64,000 nucleotides of DNA from an uncultured Prevotella sp. (GCA_905234845.1 CAJOIW010000007.1:1-64000); one strand, 5' to 3'. Counted from the stretch's first letter, positions 23,622 to 32,484 are shown. The notes: a model not told the origin generated them from the sequence alone. Made by a program: numbers and translations.

Positions 23622-26054
23622 CTAAGCGCTATACAATCTTCGTTGCAACTCAAAGTAGTGTGCCCGTATATCGGCGACAGACATCTGTAGTTTTTCCTTG
23701 GCATCACTCATCGAGTTGAACTTAATGGTGATAAAGGTCTTCAGGTTATCCGAGCCAAGTTCCTTGAAGCCATTGCTGACATAGTATTCCAGTATCAGAT
23801 TGTCGAATTCTCGCTGTTCTTTGTTCAGAGAGTCTACATATTGTTTCTTCACAAGTTCCACTCGTTTAGCTCTCTCAATAGGAGTAGAGTTGTATGCGAT
23901 ATATTCAAGCACGTCGAGCAAGTCGCATTTCTGCATTTTCAGCATGTCCTTCAATAAGTTCAGTTTATCCTCTGCAAAACCAGCTTCATCCAGTGTACTC
24001 AGCAGTTGCTCACGGGTTTCCGGGTTCGACCATTTTTCTCTCAAGTCGTCTGCGCCAGAGAAGAACTCAGGTATCCTGCCAAAGAGTTTCTTAACATATT
24101 CTTCAAGACTGATAAACTCATCGCCATAAAATATCTTCTGTTCCCATGACGTTTCGAGCGACAGTTTTCTTCCTGTAGACAGCTTGATGTCGATGAGGTT
24201 TGTTTTCGGCCCTTCGCAGGTACATGGGAGGTTTCCGCATGTTGGGCAGGGCGTAGGTTCACTTGCCATTTCGGGGGCGCGGTCAGGCATCACATAATGT
24301 TTCTTGTTGCAAGTGCATGGCCAGTTGCCGCATACCGAGCAATACTGGTCACCATCCCATTCAGGGTCTTTGAACATTTCGCATGCGCCAACAAAGTCGT
24401 AGATCGTGAAATAATATTTTTTGTCGAACAGGCGCGTGCCTCGACCGATAATCTGCTTAAACTCCACGATGTTTTGTACGGGTCGCATCAATACGATGTT
24501 GCGCACGTTGCGTGCATCGACACCCGTGCTCAACTTATAAGATGTGGTCAGAATCGTCGGCAATAACTTCTCGTTGTCCTGGAAGGCTCTCAGTGTTGCT
24601 TCTCCCACTTCGCCGTCGTCGGCCGTCACACGCTCACAATAGTTGCTGGCGGGGCGACGTTTGTGCTTGTTCACCATGTCGCGGACTATCATGGCGTGCT
24701 TTTGTGTCGCGCAGAAGATGATGGTCTTTTCGTCAGGGTCAATCTTGTTCAACAACTCCTGCACACGGTGCTCATCGCGCTCCTTAATCTGGATTCTGCC
24801 ATGATAGAAGTCCGACTCTGAGTAAACCTTTTCAAGGTCTATCTCGCCACTCTTTACGATATCGCCTTCTTCATATTTATAGTCGTCGATATTGCTCGTA
24901 GAGATGTCCACGCGGAACGGGACAAGGAAACCGTCCTCGATGCCTTGCTTCAGCGAGTAGGTATAAACGGGCTCACCGAAGTAGGCGTAGGTATTGGCAT
25001 TGTCCTTTCTTCTTGGTGTGGCCGTCATACCGAGTTGATAGGCCGAGTCAAAATATTCCATCAGCTTGCGCCATTCGCTTTCATCGTTGGCGCCACCACG
25101 ATGGCACTCGTCGATAATGATGAAGTCGAAGAAGTTGCGCTCATATTGCATGTAATATGGCTGGTCGGTAGAGCCTTCAGGCAACGTGATGCCCTGTTCC
25201 TCTGCCTTTTGTGCATTAGGAGAATTCATCATCGTCTGGAAGATGGTGAAGTAGAGGTTACGGGCAGTGGGAACCTTGTAATTGTTCTTCCTCAATTCCT
25301 TCGGTGTGATGCGACACATGGCATCTTCGGGGAATTGGTCGAAGTCGTTGATGGCTTGATTGGCAAGAATGTTCCTGTCGGCAATGAAAAGGATTCTTGG
25401 TGCACGGTCGACTCCCTTGGTGTTCCACTTGGTTTGTGTCAGCTTCCAGCAAATCTGGAAAGCTGTGAACGTCTTTCCCGTGCCCGTCGCCATGGTCAGC
25501 AAGATGCGGTTTCTCTGCTTAGCCACGGCTTCAAGCACGTTCTTGATGGCTATCTCCTGATAGTAGCGTGGCTGACGGCCACCGCTACGGTTGAGGGCAC
25601 ACAGGTTGAACTTGTCGCGCCAAGGATTCTCCTCGGGGAAGGTCATCTGCCACAAATCTTGTGGCGAGGGGAAGCGGTCAACGTCGTGCTCCTTGCTGGG
25701 AACGACATATTCTCCCTTGCTGTTCTTGACGCCCATGTCGATGAACCAAATCTCATCGCCATTGCTGCTATAGGTATAGCGAATCTTTAGGGCTTCAGCA
25801 TAGAGCTTGGCTTGGTCCACACCCTCAGCCACATCCTTCTCGTCGCTCTTGGCCTCAATCACGGCAAGTTTTTGTCCTTTGTATTCAAGGATATAGTCTG
25901 CTTTCTTGGGATTCTTGTTTCCCGTGGCTGTGATACGGCCAGGCGCAATATAGGCACTCTGTTCCACAAGAATCTTACTACCAGGAACAATGCCCCAACC
26001 AGCATCCCTTAGCTTCGGGTCAATCTTGTTAAATCGTGTCTGCGCTTCGTTCAT
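23622..26054 (-). CDS. hsdR: Type I restriction enzyme, restriction/translocase subunit HsdR
   Basis: The 810-residue protein has an N-terminal PD-(D/E)xK nuclease (Asp 53 and Glu 67-x-Lys 69 in ADYILEYKG and LAVIEAKSD). A superfamily 2 translocase follows, with Walker A ATGTGKT (189-195), DECH box (315-318), motif III MTATP and motif VI QIIGRGTRLF. A C-terminal EcoEI-type region binds the HsdMS core. Between motor and C-terminal parts it carries two similar CxxCGNxPCTC motifs likely to bind zinc. It cuts DNA lacking the host methylation after ATP-driven translocation. It is the last gene of the hsdM-hsdS-hsdR operon, 3 bp after hsdS. Confidence 0.95.
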   Translation of the reverse strand: MNEAQTRFNKIDPKLRDAGWGIVPGSKILVEQSAYIAPGRITATGNKNPKKADYILEYKGQKLAVIEAKSDEKDVAEGVDQAKLYAEALKIRYTYSSNGDEIWFIDMGVKNSKGEYVVPSKEHDVDRFPSPQDLWQMTFPEENPWRDKFNLCALNRSGGRQPRYYQEIAIKNVLEAVAKQRNRILLTMATGTGKTFTAFQICWKLTQTKWNTKGVDRAPRILFIADRNILANQAINDFDQFPEDAMCRITPKELRKNNYKVPTARNLYFTIFQTMMNSPNAQKAEEQGITLPEGSTDQPYYMQYERNFFDFIIIDECHRGGANDESEWRKLMEYFDSAYQLGMTATPRRKDNANTYAYFGEPVYTYSLKQGIEDGFLVPFRVDISTSNIDDYKYEEGDIVKSGEIDLEKVYSESDFYHGRIQIKERDEHRVQELLNKIDPDEKTIIFCATQKHAMIVRDMVNKHKRRPASNYCERVTADDGEVGEATLRAFQDNEKLLPTILTTSYKLSTGVDARNVRNIVLMRPVQNIVEFKQIIGRGTRLFDKKYYFTIYDFVGACEMFKDPEWDGDQYCSVCGNWPCTCNKKHYVMPDRAPEMASEPTPCPTCGNLPCTCEGPKTNLIDIKLSTGRKLSLETSWEQKIFYGDEFISLEEYVKKLFGRIPEFFSGADDLREKWSNPETREQLLSTLDEAGFAEDKLNLLKDMLKMQKCDLLDVLEYIAYNSTPIERAKRVELVKKQYVDSLNKEQREFDNLILEYYVSNGFKELGSDNLKTFITIKFNSMSDAKEKLQMSVADIRAHYFELQRRLYSA

Positions 26055-26057
26055 AAT

Positions 26058-27245
26058 CTATTCAAAAACTTGTCTTAATATTGCTTGTTTCAATGCGTCG
26101 CACTCCTGAGAAATCTTCTCGTAGTTTGCTTGGAGACGGTCAACTTTGGATTTGAGGGAGTCGAGAGAGGTAACAATGGATTGCTGAACGGATAAATCTG
26201 GAATTTTAATAAGAAAATTCCTCAAATAACCCAAAGATACAAATTTTTGGGTTGTACCTTTTGATTCAATCTGCATTTTTAACAAGACATTATCATTTAA
26301 TAAATAATACCTTAAGAATTCACCAGATTGATTTGAAGGAACCTTAAATAATGCCATATTCTTAATTGCATAATTGGGTTTTTCCTGAATATAAACAGGG
26401 TTTCCTATTGTTCCTATCATAGCGAAAAGTACATCTCCAATATCTACTTTACTTCTATTATTTATAGCGTTATAATCCTCCTCTGAAATAAAACTTACAT
26501 TAGACATATCCAATATACCACCTCTTAGATTCTTAGATGTGACTAAAGGATAGCCAGTCTCATGATATTTAGGACTATCATGAGTACCGTCGCGGACATC
26601 ATATAAATCAGATAACTTCTTCTCTTTCCACCCTTCTTTTGGTTCAAGCATTTCTTTGAGAGATGCTTGGAAGAGGGCTTTGGCTTCATTGAGTGCTTTT
26701 TCTGCATTAGCCTTCATCGCATCTATCTTAGCAAAAGCAGAATCAAGATAATCAACGATGGATTGTTGCTCGGAGAGAGGGGGAACAGGGATTGTGAACA
26801 ATTCTAATTCTTTTACCTTTATATTGTTTATATTTGCTCCAGCGGACAACTTCTTTATAAAACCTTTATAATCAGGAGAAGACAAAGAATAAAGAAAGAA
26901 ATTGGGGTTTAGTTCTTCGTTTGGTGTGACAAGAGCCATAAAACCACCAAAAGCATAAGGATAATCTTCATCAATAAGGGCGACCTTTCCAAGATGTATC
27001 TTACTACCATTTGACATACACATCAACAAACTGCCCTTTTTGACAATTTTATCTTCTGGTATAGAAAACTCAGGTCTTAAATATTTTAATTCATCGAAGT
27101 TTAGTTTACCAGTTGAAAGATCAACATTATTTGAACGTAGTACTATATTATTAGAGAGCTCAGCTTCATCATTTTTTGAATAAGTCAATCCTCTTGTAAA
27201 AGTAGCTACCTCTCTTAACTTTCTATATTCCCATCTTTTTTTCAT
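26058..27245 (-). CDS. hsdS: Type I restriction enzyme, specificity subunit HsdS
   Basis: The 395-residue protein has two target-recognition domains, each followed by a conserved helix: IPVPPLSEQQSIVDYLDSAF in the middle and IPDLSVQQSIVTSLDSLK at the end. The recognition domains are much richer in A+T (about 26.18-26.55 and 26.80-27.23 kb) than the helical spacers, the usual sign of exchange between strains. It sets the bipartite DNA target of the whole enzyme; the site cannot be read from sequence. No inverted repeats or second hsdS copy suggest phase variation in this window. Confidence 0.95.
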   Translation of the reverse strand: MKKRWEYRKLREVATFTRGLTYSKNDEAELSNNIVLRSNNVDLSTGKLNFDELKYLRPEFSIPEDKIVKKGSLLMCMSNGSKIHLGKVALIDEDYPYAFGGFMALVTPNEELNPNFFLYSLSSPDYKGFIKKLSAGANINNIKVKELELFTIPVPPLSEQQSIVDYLDSAFAKIDAMKANAEKALNEAKALFQASLKEMLEPKEGWKEKKLSDLYDVRDGTHDSPKYHETGYPLVTSKNLRGGILDMSNVSFISEEDYNAINNRSKVDIGDVLFAMIGTIGNPVYIQEKPNYAIKNMALFKVPSNQSGEFLRYYLLNDNVLLKMQIESKGTTQKFVSLGYLRNFLIKIPDLSVQQSIVTSLDSLKSKVDRLQANYEKISQECDALKQAILRQVFE

Positions 27246-27937
27246 TTCACGTCCTCCTTTTGATTATTCGTATAGTTCAGAGGGGGTTGAGAAGAATTGT
27301 TGTTCGGAGTGATCAGAGTAATCGGAGTGTTCTGACTATTCTGATAATTCGGATAGCCCTGTTGATTCTGGCTACTGCGATAATTGACTCGCGCTTGGTA
27401 CATGCGTTCTTTGATGCCGCCCTCTGTGACAAAGCGCTCCTGCATGGTGATGAGCAACTTGTGGAGCATATACATGGCCTGGTGGATGAGGGTGATGCAT
27501 AGGTTGGCAATCTCCTCGTCGTTCATCTTTTGAATGAGTTGGGTGTAGTTTTCTTTGATTTGCTTGCTCCGTGCATACTGCCGCATTCTCTCATAACGCG
27601 GATGGAGATTACCCCATTGTGGCAACTGACGCACACGCAGATAATCCTCGTAATCGTCGAGCAATTCCTCCAAACTGGCTTTCGCCACATTGGTCAGCTT
27701 GATTTCCGTCTCACTCGATGTGGCAGCAGCCTGGTTCCCCTCCGCTATGTTCTGCTTGCCGGATCTGGCCGCCTGCACCATCTGGTCGATGGTGCGGTCG
27801 CCTCTTTGCAGATAGTGCTGGGTGAAGTAGAAGGTAATGTCGTAGATAATCTCTGTAACCTGATACACCCTCAGTTGGCGATAATGGCCATGCTGGGGGA
27901 GAAAGGTCTTTGGAGGGTTTTGATTATTGGGAGCCAT
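27242..27937 (-). CDS. Four-helix-bundle protein inside the type I RM operon
   Basis: The 231-residue protein resembles the 23S rRNA intervening-sequence (four-helix bundle) family in its extended form. Key stretches are QLRVYQVTEIIYDITFYFTQ, MVQAARSGKQNIAEGNQAA and TNVAKASLEELLDDYEDYLR, with a further helical part to about 180. The last 45 residues are a low-complexity Asn/Gln/Pro/Tyr tail (NYQNSQNTPITLITPNN) encoded by degenerate 9-bp repeats. It lies between hsdM (17 bp gap) and hsdS (4-bp ATGA overlap), so it is made with the RM subunits. Its role there is unknown. Confidence 0.85.
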   Translation of the reverse strand: MAPNNQNPPKTFLPQHGHYRQLRVYQVTEIIYDITFYFTQHYLQRGDRTIDQMVQAARSGKQNIAEGNQAAATSSETEIKLTNVAKASLEELLDDYEDYLRVRQLPQWGNLHPRYERMRQYARSKQIKENYTQLIQKMNDEEIANLCITLIHQAMYMLHKLLITMQERFVTEGGIKERMYQARVNYRSSQNQQGYPNYQNSQNTPITLITPNNNSSQPPLNYTNNQKEDVK

Positions 27938-27954
27938 GGTTCCGAGTTTTCTGA

Positions 27955-29445
27955 TTATTCAGAGTATTCCGAGTTTTCTGAATTTTTCTGATTGATGATG
28001 GTGTGGATGCTATTGAGGAGGGTTGCTGATTCGGCGTGGAGGGCTGCTAACGACTCGTAGATTTGCTCTGGCGTGCGCTCGTCCACTTCCTCAACCTTGT
28101 TGGGATTCTTCACGCTAAGGTCGCAAGCATCGTCGAGTTTTGTGGCGTCGATAGTCCACGAGTGTTCGCTCTCGGCCTGTGTCTTCTGCAAGGCGAGGAA
28201 CTCTTCCATGTCAGCCTCGGTCAGTGGCTGCGTCTTGGTGAAGTGCTTATCAACTTGATAGTACCAAATCTTCTCGGTCGGCTCGCCCTTGGTGAAGAAC
28301 AAGACGACGGTCTTCACGCCAGCACCCGTGAACACGCCTGATGGAAGGTCGAGGATGGTATGAAGGTTGCAGTTCTCCAAAAGCATTTTGCGGATGGCGC
28401 TTGCATCAGTATTGCTCAGGAAGGTGTTCTTGATGACGATGCCTGCACGACCGCCAGCCTTCAGCATCTTGATGAAGTGCTGCATGAACATATAGGCCGT
28501 CTCTGAGGTGCGAATCTCGAAGTTCTGCAACACCTCGCCACGCTCATTGCCACCAAATGGCGGATTAGCCAAGATGACATTCTTGCGGTCGCTCTCCTGA
28601 ATCTGACTGAGGTTCATGGCCAGCGTGTTGCCGTGCGTGATGTTGGGCGCCGATACCCCGTGGAAAATCATGTTCATGGTGGCGATGATATAGGGCAGCC
28701 CTTTCTTCTCCTTGCCGTAGAAGGTATTCTTCTGCAAGATTTCATGGTCTTTCACGCTCTTGATTTTTTCCTTCATGTAGAGGAAAGCCTCGCAGAGGAA
28801 ACCCGCCGAACCACAGGCAGGGTCATAGACGGTCTCGCCTATCTTCGGGTCAACCACCTTGATGATGCTACGAATCAGTGGACGCGGCGTGTAATACTCG
28901 CCACCATTACGGCCTGCATTACCCATGCGCTGGATGTTGCTCTCATAAAGCACTGTCATCTCGTGTTTGTCTTCGGCACTTTGGAAATGGAGTTCATCAA
29001 TCATGTTGATAATCTCACGCATGTTGAACCCGGAGCGAATCTTGTTGTGCAGTTCACCGAAAATTTCGCCAATCTTGTATTCAAGACTGTCGGTTTGAGT
29101 GGCTGTGTTCTGGAAGTCTTTGAGGTAGGGGAAGAGCTTTTGGTCGACAAAGTCTACGAGGTCGTTGCCGCTCATGGCGTTGACGGTGTCTAATACCATC
29201 TTACCTGTCTGAGGGTCTTTCTTTTTCGGCGTAGCCCACTGGCTCCAGCGATAGAAGCCTGATACCAATCGCTTATAGGTCTTGCCTTCCAGTTCGGCTT
29301 CTTCCTCGCGTTCGGTCTCAAGGTCGTCGAGGTATTTGAGGAAGAGCATCCATGATTTCTGCTCCAGATAGTCCAGCTCGCTACCGCAACCCTGCTCTTT
29401 CCACAAGATTTGGTCTATTGCCTTGAAGGTGTTTTCGTATTTCAT
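27955..29445 (-). CDS. hsdM: Type I restriction enzyme, DNA adenine methyltransferase subunit HsdM
   Basis: The protein has an HsdM N-terminal domain (KAIDQILWKEQGCGSELDYL), the AdoMet motif DPACGSAGFL and the catalytic NPPF (VILANPPFGGNERGE), as in N6-adenine methyltransferases. I start it at 29445 (496 residues); a 15-codon longer frame to 29490 is open, but its ATG lies upstream of the transcription start expected from the TACCTTTG at 29490-29497. The C-terminus ends in a repetitive NQKNSENSEYSE tail made of 9-bp units. It is first in the RM operon. Confidence 0.94.
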   Translation of the reverse strand: MKYENTFKAIDQILWKEQGCGSELDYLEQKSWMLFLKYLDDLETEREEEAELEGKTYKRLVSGFYRWSQWATPKKKDPQTGKMVLDTVNAMSGNDLVDFVDQKLFPYLKDFQNTATQTDSLEYKIGEIFGELHNKIRSGFNMREIINMIDELHFQSAEDKHEMTVLYESNIQRMGNAGRNGGEYYTPRPLIRSIIKVVDPKIGETVYDPACGSAGFLCEAFLYMKEKIKSVKDHEILQKNTFYGKEKKGLPYIIATMNMIFHGVSAPNITHGNTLAMNLSQIQESDRKNVILANPPFGGNERGEVLQNFEIRTSETAYMFMQHFIKMLKAGGRAGIVIKNTFLSNTDASAIRKMLLENCNLHTILDLPSGVFTGAGVKTVVLFFTKGEPTEKIWYYQVDKHFTKTQPLTEADMEEFLALQKTQAESEHSWTIDATKLDDACDLSVKNPNKVEEVDERTPEQIYESLAALHAESATLLNSIHTIINQKNSENSEYSE

Positions 29446-29489
29446 GTTCTCAATTGTTATCTGATTTTCGTTCAAATGTTTTATTGGCA

Positions 29490-29497
29490 CAAAGGTA
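29490..29497 (-). promoter_or_regulatory. -7 element (TACCTTTG) of the type I RM operon
   Basis: TACCTTTG reads on the minus strand 44 nt before the chosen hsdM ATG. There is no clear -33 TTTG at 19-21 nt, so the promoter may be weak or activator-dependent. Confidence 0.55.
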
Positions 29498-29735
29498 CAA
29501 ATAATTATCGATATTGATTTACTTCAGTAGATTTTTTTGTGTGTTTGTTGTTTTCGAAATGTTAAAATCGGGTGGGGAGGTAGTGGGGAATTTAACGCGC
29601 AGAATCGCACGAAACGGGTGGGGTGGGGTTGTTGGCTGGCAACATCAAAACAAGAGATTCTGGAGGGTTGTTTGTAAATGGCTGGTTGTCAAAGCGTTTT
29701 AATACTTCTCATTTTTCACTTTTCACTCTTCACTT

Positions 29736-29844
29736 CTGAAAGGTATATGTTTTGGGATGCGAAAGATAAGGTTTTGGGTGGTAAAAGACCGTGTTTTGGA
29801 GGGCAAAAGACGGTCTTTCACTACCCGAAACATATATCTTTCAG
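29736..29844. repeat. 109-bp foldback element containing three 22-bp tandem units
   Basis: Outer arms 29736-29756 and 29824-29844 are inverted copies (19 of 21 positions). Inner arms 29776-29792 and 29810-29826 pair at 15 of 17. Between them, three 22-bp direct units starting at 29749, 29771 and 29793 all begin GTTTTGG and carry AAAGA or AAAAGA. A third copy of the outer-arm core (AGGTATATGTTT) occurs near 30008. The whole region 29498-30230 has no convincing gene. Confidence 0.85.
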
Positions 29845-29872
29845 GGATGAGGGATGGAAGGCTACGGGGGGG

Positions 29873-29955
29873 CGAGCTTTGCTCGGGATGGAGATGAAGG
29901 ATGAAAGGGGGAGTGAAAGGGACGATAGAGCCCCCCAACCCCCTAATTTAGGGGG
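29873..29955. repeat. Cluster of short G+C-rich palindromes
   Basis: CGAGC-TTT-GCTCG (29873-29885) and the near-perfect palindrome CCCCCTAATTTAGGGGG (29939-29955) lie in the same gene-free stretch. The first is similar to DNA inside the HU-fusion gene. Confidence 0.75.
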
Positions 29956-30063
29956 CAGAGTGAAATGTTAAATCGGGAATGGTGCGTTAACATTTCCGGA
30001 GGTGAGAGGTATATGTTTCAGGTGTCGGATTAAGATTTATTTGCAAATTGCGAGTGATTATTT

Positions 30064-30216
30064 CGACCACGAATTTTACGAATTTCACAAATTGTTCTTA
30101 CAAACATAATTATGAGGAATTATACCAATTCCTAAAATTGCGAAAGCATTTTTTTCGTGAAATTAGAAAATAAATCAGACATTAAGAATTAGTGCAATTA
30201 GTGTAATTTGTGGTTA
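30064..30216. repeat. Degenerate inverted-repeat element (about 153 bp)
   Basis: The left end (GACCACGAATTTTACGAA) and right end (TAGTGTAATTTGTGGTTAG) are imperfect inverted copies, about 18 of 26 positions. A perfect 7-bp hairpin AGGAATT / AATTCCT sits in the middle (30115-30133). It carries no transposase and looks like a small non-autonomous or decayed element. Confidence 0.55.
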
Positions 30217-30230
30217 GAGAACTAATAAAA

Positions 30231-30264
30231 AACAGGCAGCCTCTGATGGTAGAGGCTGCCTGTT
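30231..30264 (-). terminator. Rho-independent terminator of the secreted-protein gene
   Basis: A perfect 14-bp stem, AACAGGCAGCCTCT / AGAGGCTGCCTGTT, with a six-base loop lies 50 nt after the stop codon on the minus strand. It is followed there by TTTTTTATTAG. Confidence 0.92.
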
Positions 30265-30313
30265 GGGATTACTATTCTTCTCCCGTAGATGGGGAGGGGA
30301 TAGGAGTCGGCAT

Positions 30314-32275
30314 TTACTTCTGAACGAACTTCTTGCCGTTCTTGATAACGATGCCGCGATAGGTGTCGTTCACGCGCTGACCGGAGAGGTTGTAGATGGC
30401 GTCGGTGTTGACGTTAGCGTTATCGTTGACGTTAACACTCTTGATGCCTGTACCGGTGGATTCCTCGATCTTGGTGGGATAGATCTCGGGTGCGTTCTTG
30501 TAGATGGTTCCGAAGATACCGGTCACGTCGTACTTCTTCGTCTCGTCGATCTCGGTGGGGATGACGCCAAGCTCGTACTTGTCGAAGATCTGGACCTTCT
30601 TGTCGTCGAGGTTCATGTAGTAGTTGGTCTTCAGGTTCTCGCCTTCGCCGGTGGTCTCGGAAGAGAGGGTGACGCCCTTGACGACGCACAGGTCGGCAAT
30701 GTGCTTGAGTTCGATGAGCTCGTCGAGGGTTGTCTCTACGGGTGCTACCTCGCCGGTGCCTGTGGTGACGCCTTCAATGGAGGTTACATCCTGAATGTCT
30801 TTCGTTTCGGGAAGTCCGTAGTAGGGTGCGTAGTTGAACTTGATGTCGCCAGTGAGGGTCTGGCCTTCGGTGAGGTTAAGACCGGTCTGGAAGAACAGGA
30901 TGGCATAGTCGCCTTCGCGGACGTATGCACCCTGAGTCTCGCTGACGTAGACCACGAGTGCATTGTTGAGCTTCAGGTTTACGCGGTCGATGGCAGTGGA
31001 GGTCTTGCCGTTAAGACTCTCGATGGTCTCATCCTGATAGGTGACAACGATGTCACCGTCCTGAACGGTGAAGTTCTTGATTTCCCATGCGCCGTAGCTT
31101 TCACCACTGACATACTTGAAGGCAAACTGTACGGTCTTGCCTTTGTAGGCCGTGAGGTCTTTCTCTACGGTGGTGAAGTCTGTCCAATCCTTACCGGTAA
31201 ATGCCTCGGGATATTCAAGGGCGATGGTTTGCCACTCGCCTCCCTCCTCACGTACGCAGAGCATGGCCTCTTCGGCAGGAGTGGTGAAGAAGCGGCCCTG
31301 ATGCTCGAAGGAGAGCTTGGGCGTGTTGGCGTTTGTAAGGTTGATGAATGGCGAGACGAGCATGGTGTTGGCATTCTTGGCCGAGACAACTGCACCATAG
31401 TTGTTGGTCTTCCATGCGGTCTTCGTCCCTTCAATCTGGAACTTGCCGTAGCTGCCCTGAAGGGTCTCGGTATAGGGCGGATTTACGGTCTCGTAGGTGA
31501 TAACGTTCTTGGTGAATACCATTTCGACTACTTCGCCGAGGTCGCCTGTGATGGCGTCTTCCTCAACGGCCTTGACGGTGGTTGTCTCGGTGATAGTGAA
31601 CGGACCACGATAGACGGTGGAGGCGCTTGTGGGATTGGTGCCGTCGGTGGTGTAGTAGATAACGTCGTCCTCATAAACAGCCTGAATGGTTACGGTGGTC
31701 TGATCATCGAATGGTGTGGTACCACTGATGACAGGCTTAGCGGCAGGTGCCTCACCGTCGAGTTCTACTTCGAGCTTCTTCAGTTGGGTATTGCTGTTAA
31801 TGGTAAATACAATCGAGTTGGCCTGTCCTGCCCATGTGGCGGTCTGATTTTCCTTGTCGCCTACGGTCAGCGCGCCGGTGTTGGCCGTCAGGTCGAAGTT
31901 GAGCTTGCTCTTCGAGGAGTTCCAGTTGGGTACGAACACGATGGAGGTGATTTTGTGCCCTGTGGGAGCTACAACGGTTAGATTCCCATTGTACAGGCGC
32001 AAACGTGGAGAGGTCGTCCAGATACGATTGCGGGTTGAGGCTTCGGTGGGTGAAGCCGTTACGGTAATGCTCACACCATCGACAGTAGCCGTCTTGTCCT
32101 CATTGAATTCACCGGCAGGGTCGTAGGTGGAACCACTGCCGCTTGATGATCCGCTGATGCCGAAAAGCGTGTTGGCATCTGTGTCGAAATCGAACAACAC
32201 ATCGGTTGCAAAGCCCTTATTACCAGCAAACAACGCCAGCATAAGAACCATTGAATAACGTAAAAAATGTTTCAT
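30314..32275 (-). CDS. Large secreted protein with chitobiase-like domain and C-terminal sorting-like motif
   Basis: The 653-residue protein has a signal peptide (MKHFLRYSMVLMLALFAGNK). A beta-rich N-terminal domain follows, then a chitobiase C-terminal (CHB_HEX) repeat at about 198-260 (YYTTDGTNPTSASTVYRGPF, TETTTVKAVEED). A jelly-roll region like the choice-of-anchor type (VSPFINLTNANTPKLSFEHQ) comes next, then two further beta domains. The end, YNLSGQRVNDTYRGIVIKNG plus KKFVQK, is the pattern seen at the C-termini of many Prevotella secreted proteins. Cell-surface attachment or secretion is inferred; no catalytic residues are recognised. A strong terminator follows it. Confidence 0.85.
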   Translation of the reverse strand: MKHFLRYSMVLMLALFAGNKGFATDVLFDFDTDANTLFGISGSSSGSGSTYDPAGEFNEDKTATVDGVSITVTASPTEASTRNRIWTTSPRLRLYNGNLTVVAPTGHKITSIVFVPNWNSSKSKLNFDLTANTGALTVGDKENQTATWAGQANSIVFTINSNTQLKKLEVELDGEAPAAKPVISGTTPFDDQTTVTIQAVYEDDVIYYTTDGTNPTSASTVYRGPFTITETTTVKAVEEDAITGDLGEVVEMVFTKNVITYETVNPPYTETLQGSYGKFQIEGTKTAWKTNNYGAVVSAKNANTMLVSPFINLTNANTPKLSFEHQGRFFTTPAEEAMLCVREEGGEWQTIALEYPEAFTGKDWTDFTTVEKDLTAYKGKTVQFAFKYVSGESYGAWEIKNFTVQDGDIVVTYQDETIESLNGKTSTAIDRVNLKLNNALVVYVSETQGAYVREGDYAILFFQTGLNLTEGQTLTGDIKFNYAPYYGLPETKDIQDVTSIEGVTTGTGEVAPVETTLDELIELKHIADLCVVKGVTLSSETTGEGENLKTNYYMNLDDKKVQIFDKYELGVIPTEIDETKKYDVTGIFGTIYKNAPEIYPTKIEESTGTGIKSVNVNDNANVNTDAIYNLSGQRVNDTYRGIVIKNGKKFVQK

Positions 32276-32315
32276 AAGTGTAATGATTTAAATTATTAGT
32301 TGATATATTTGCCTG

Positions 32316-32323
32316 CAAAGTTA
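32316..32323 (-). promoter_or_regulatory. -7 element (TAACTTTG) of the secreted-protein gene
   Basis: TAACTTTG lies 40 nt before the ATG at 32275 on the minus strand. The expected -33 TTTG is not seen. Confidence 0.55.
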
Positions 32324-32484
32324 GCAAATAAAAATTGTACTGCCAATATTTTTTAAATTATTTTACGCTTATTTTTTTTACAGAATAGTGTAGCAAAATA
32401 AGGAAATGGTGGCGTATGGTAAGGCGAAATGTTAAAAAACAGCATTTTTCCGTTGTTTTTCTTGTCAATTTGAAACAAATACTC

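Noticed and set aside
23622..29490. RM region as part of a prophage or larger defence island
   Set aside because: No integrase, phage structural gene, attachment repeat or further defence gene flanks it; housekeeping genes lie on both sides.
29480..29500. TTGGCAC as a sigma-54 site before hsdM
   Set aside because: It is on the wrong strand for hsdM and lacks a -12 element; the overlapping TACCTTTG explains the region better.
29678..29971. 97-residue frame in the repeat patch
   Set aside because: It reads through tandem and palindromic repeats and has no protein-like features.
30263..31981. 572-residue plus-strand open frame opposite the secreted protein
   Set aside because: It is antisense to a well-supported gene with signal peptide, domains, promoter and terminator; its composition is Val/Gly/Asp-rich as expected for a shadow frame.
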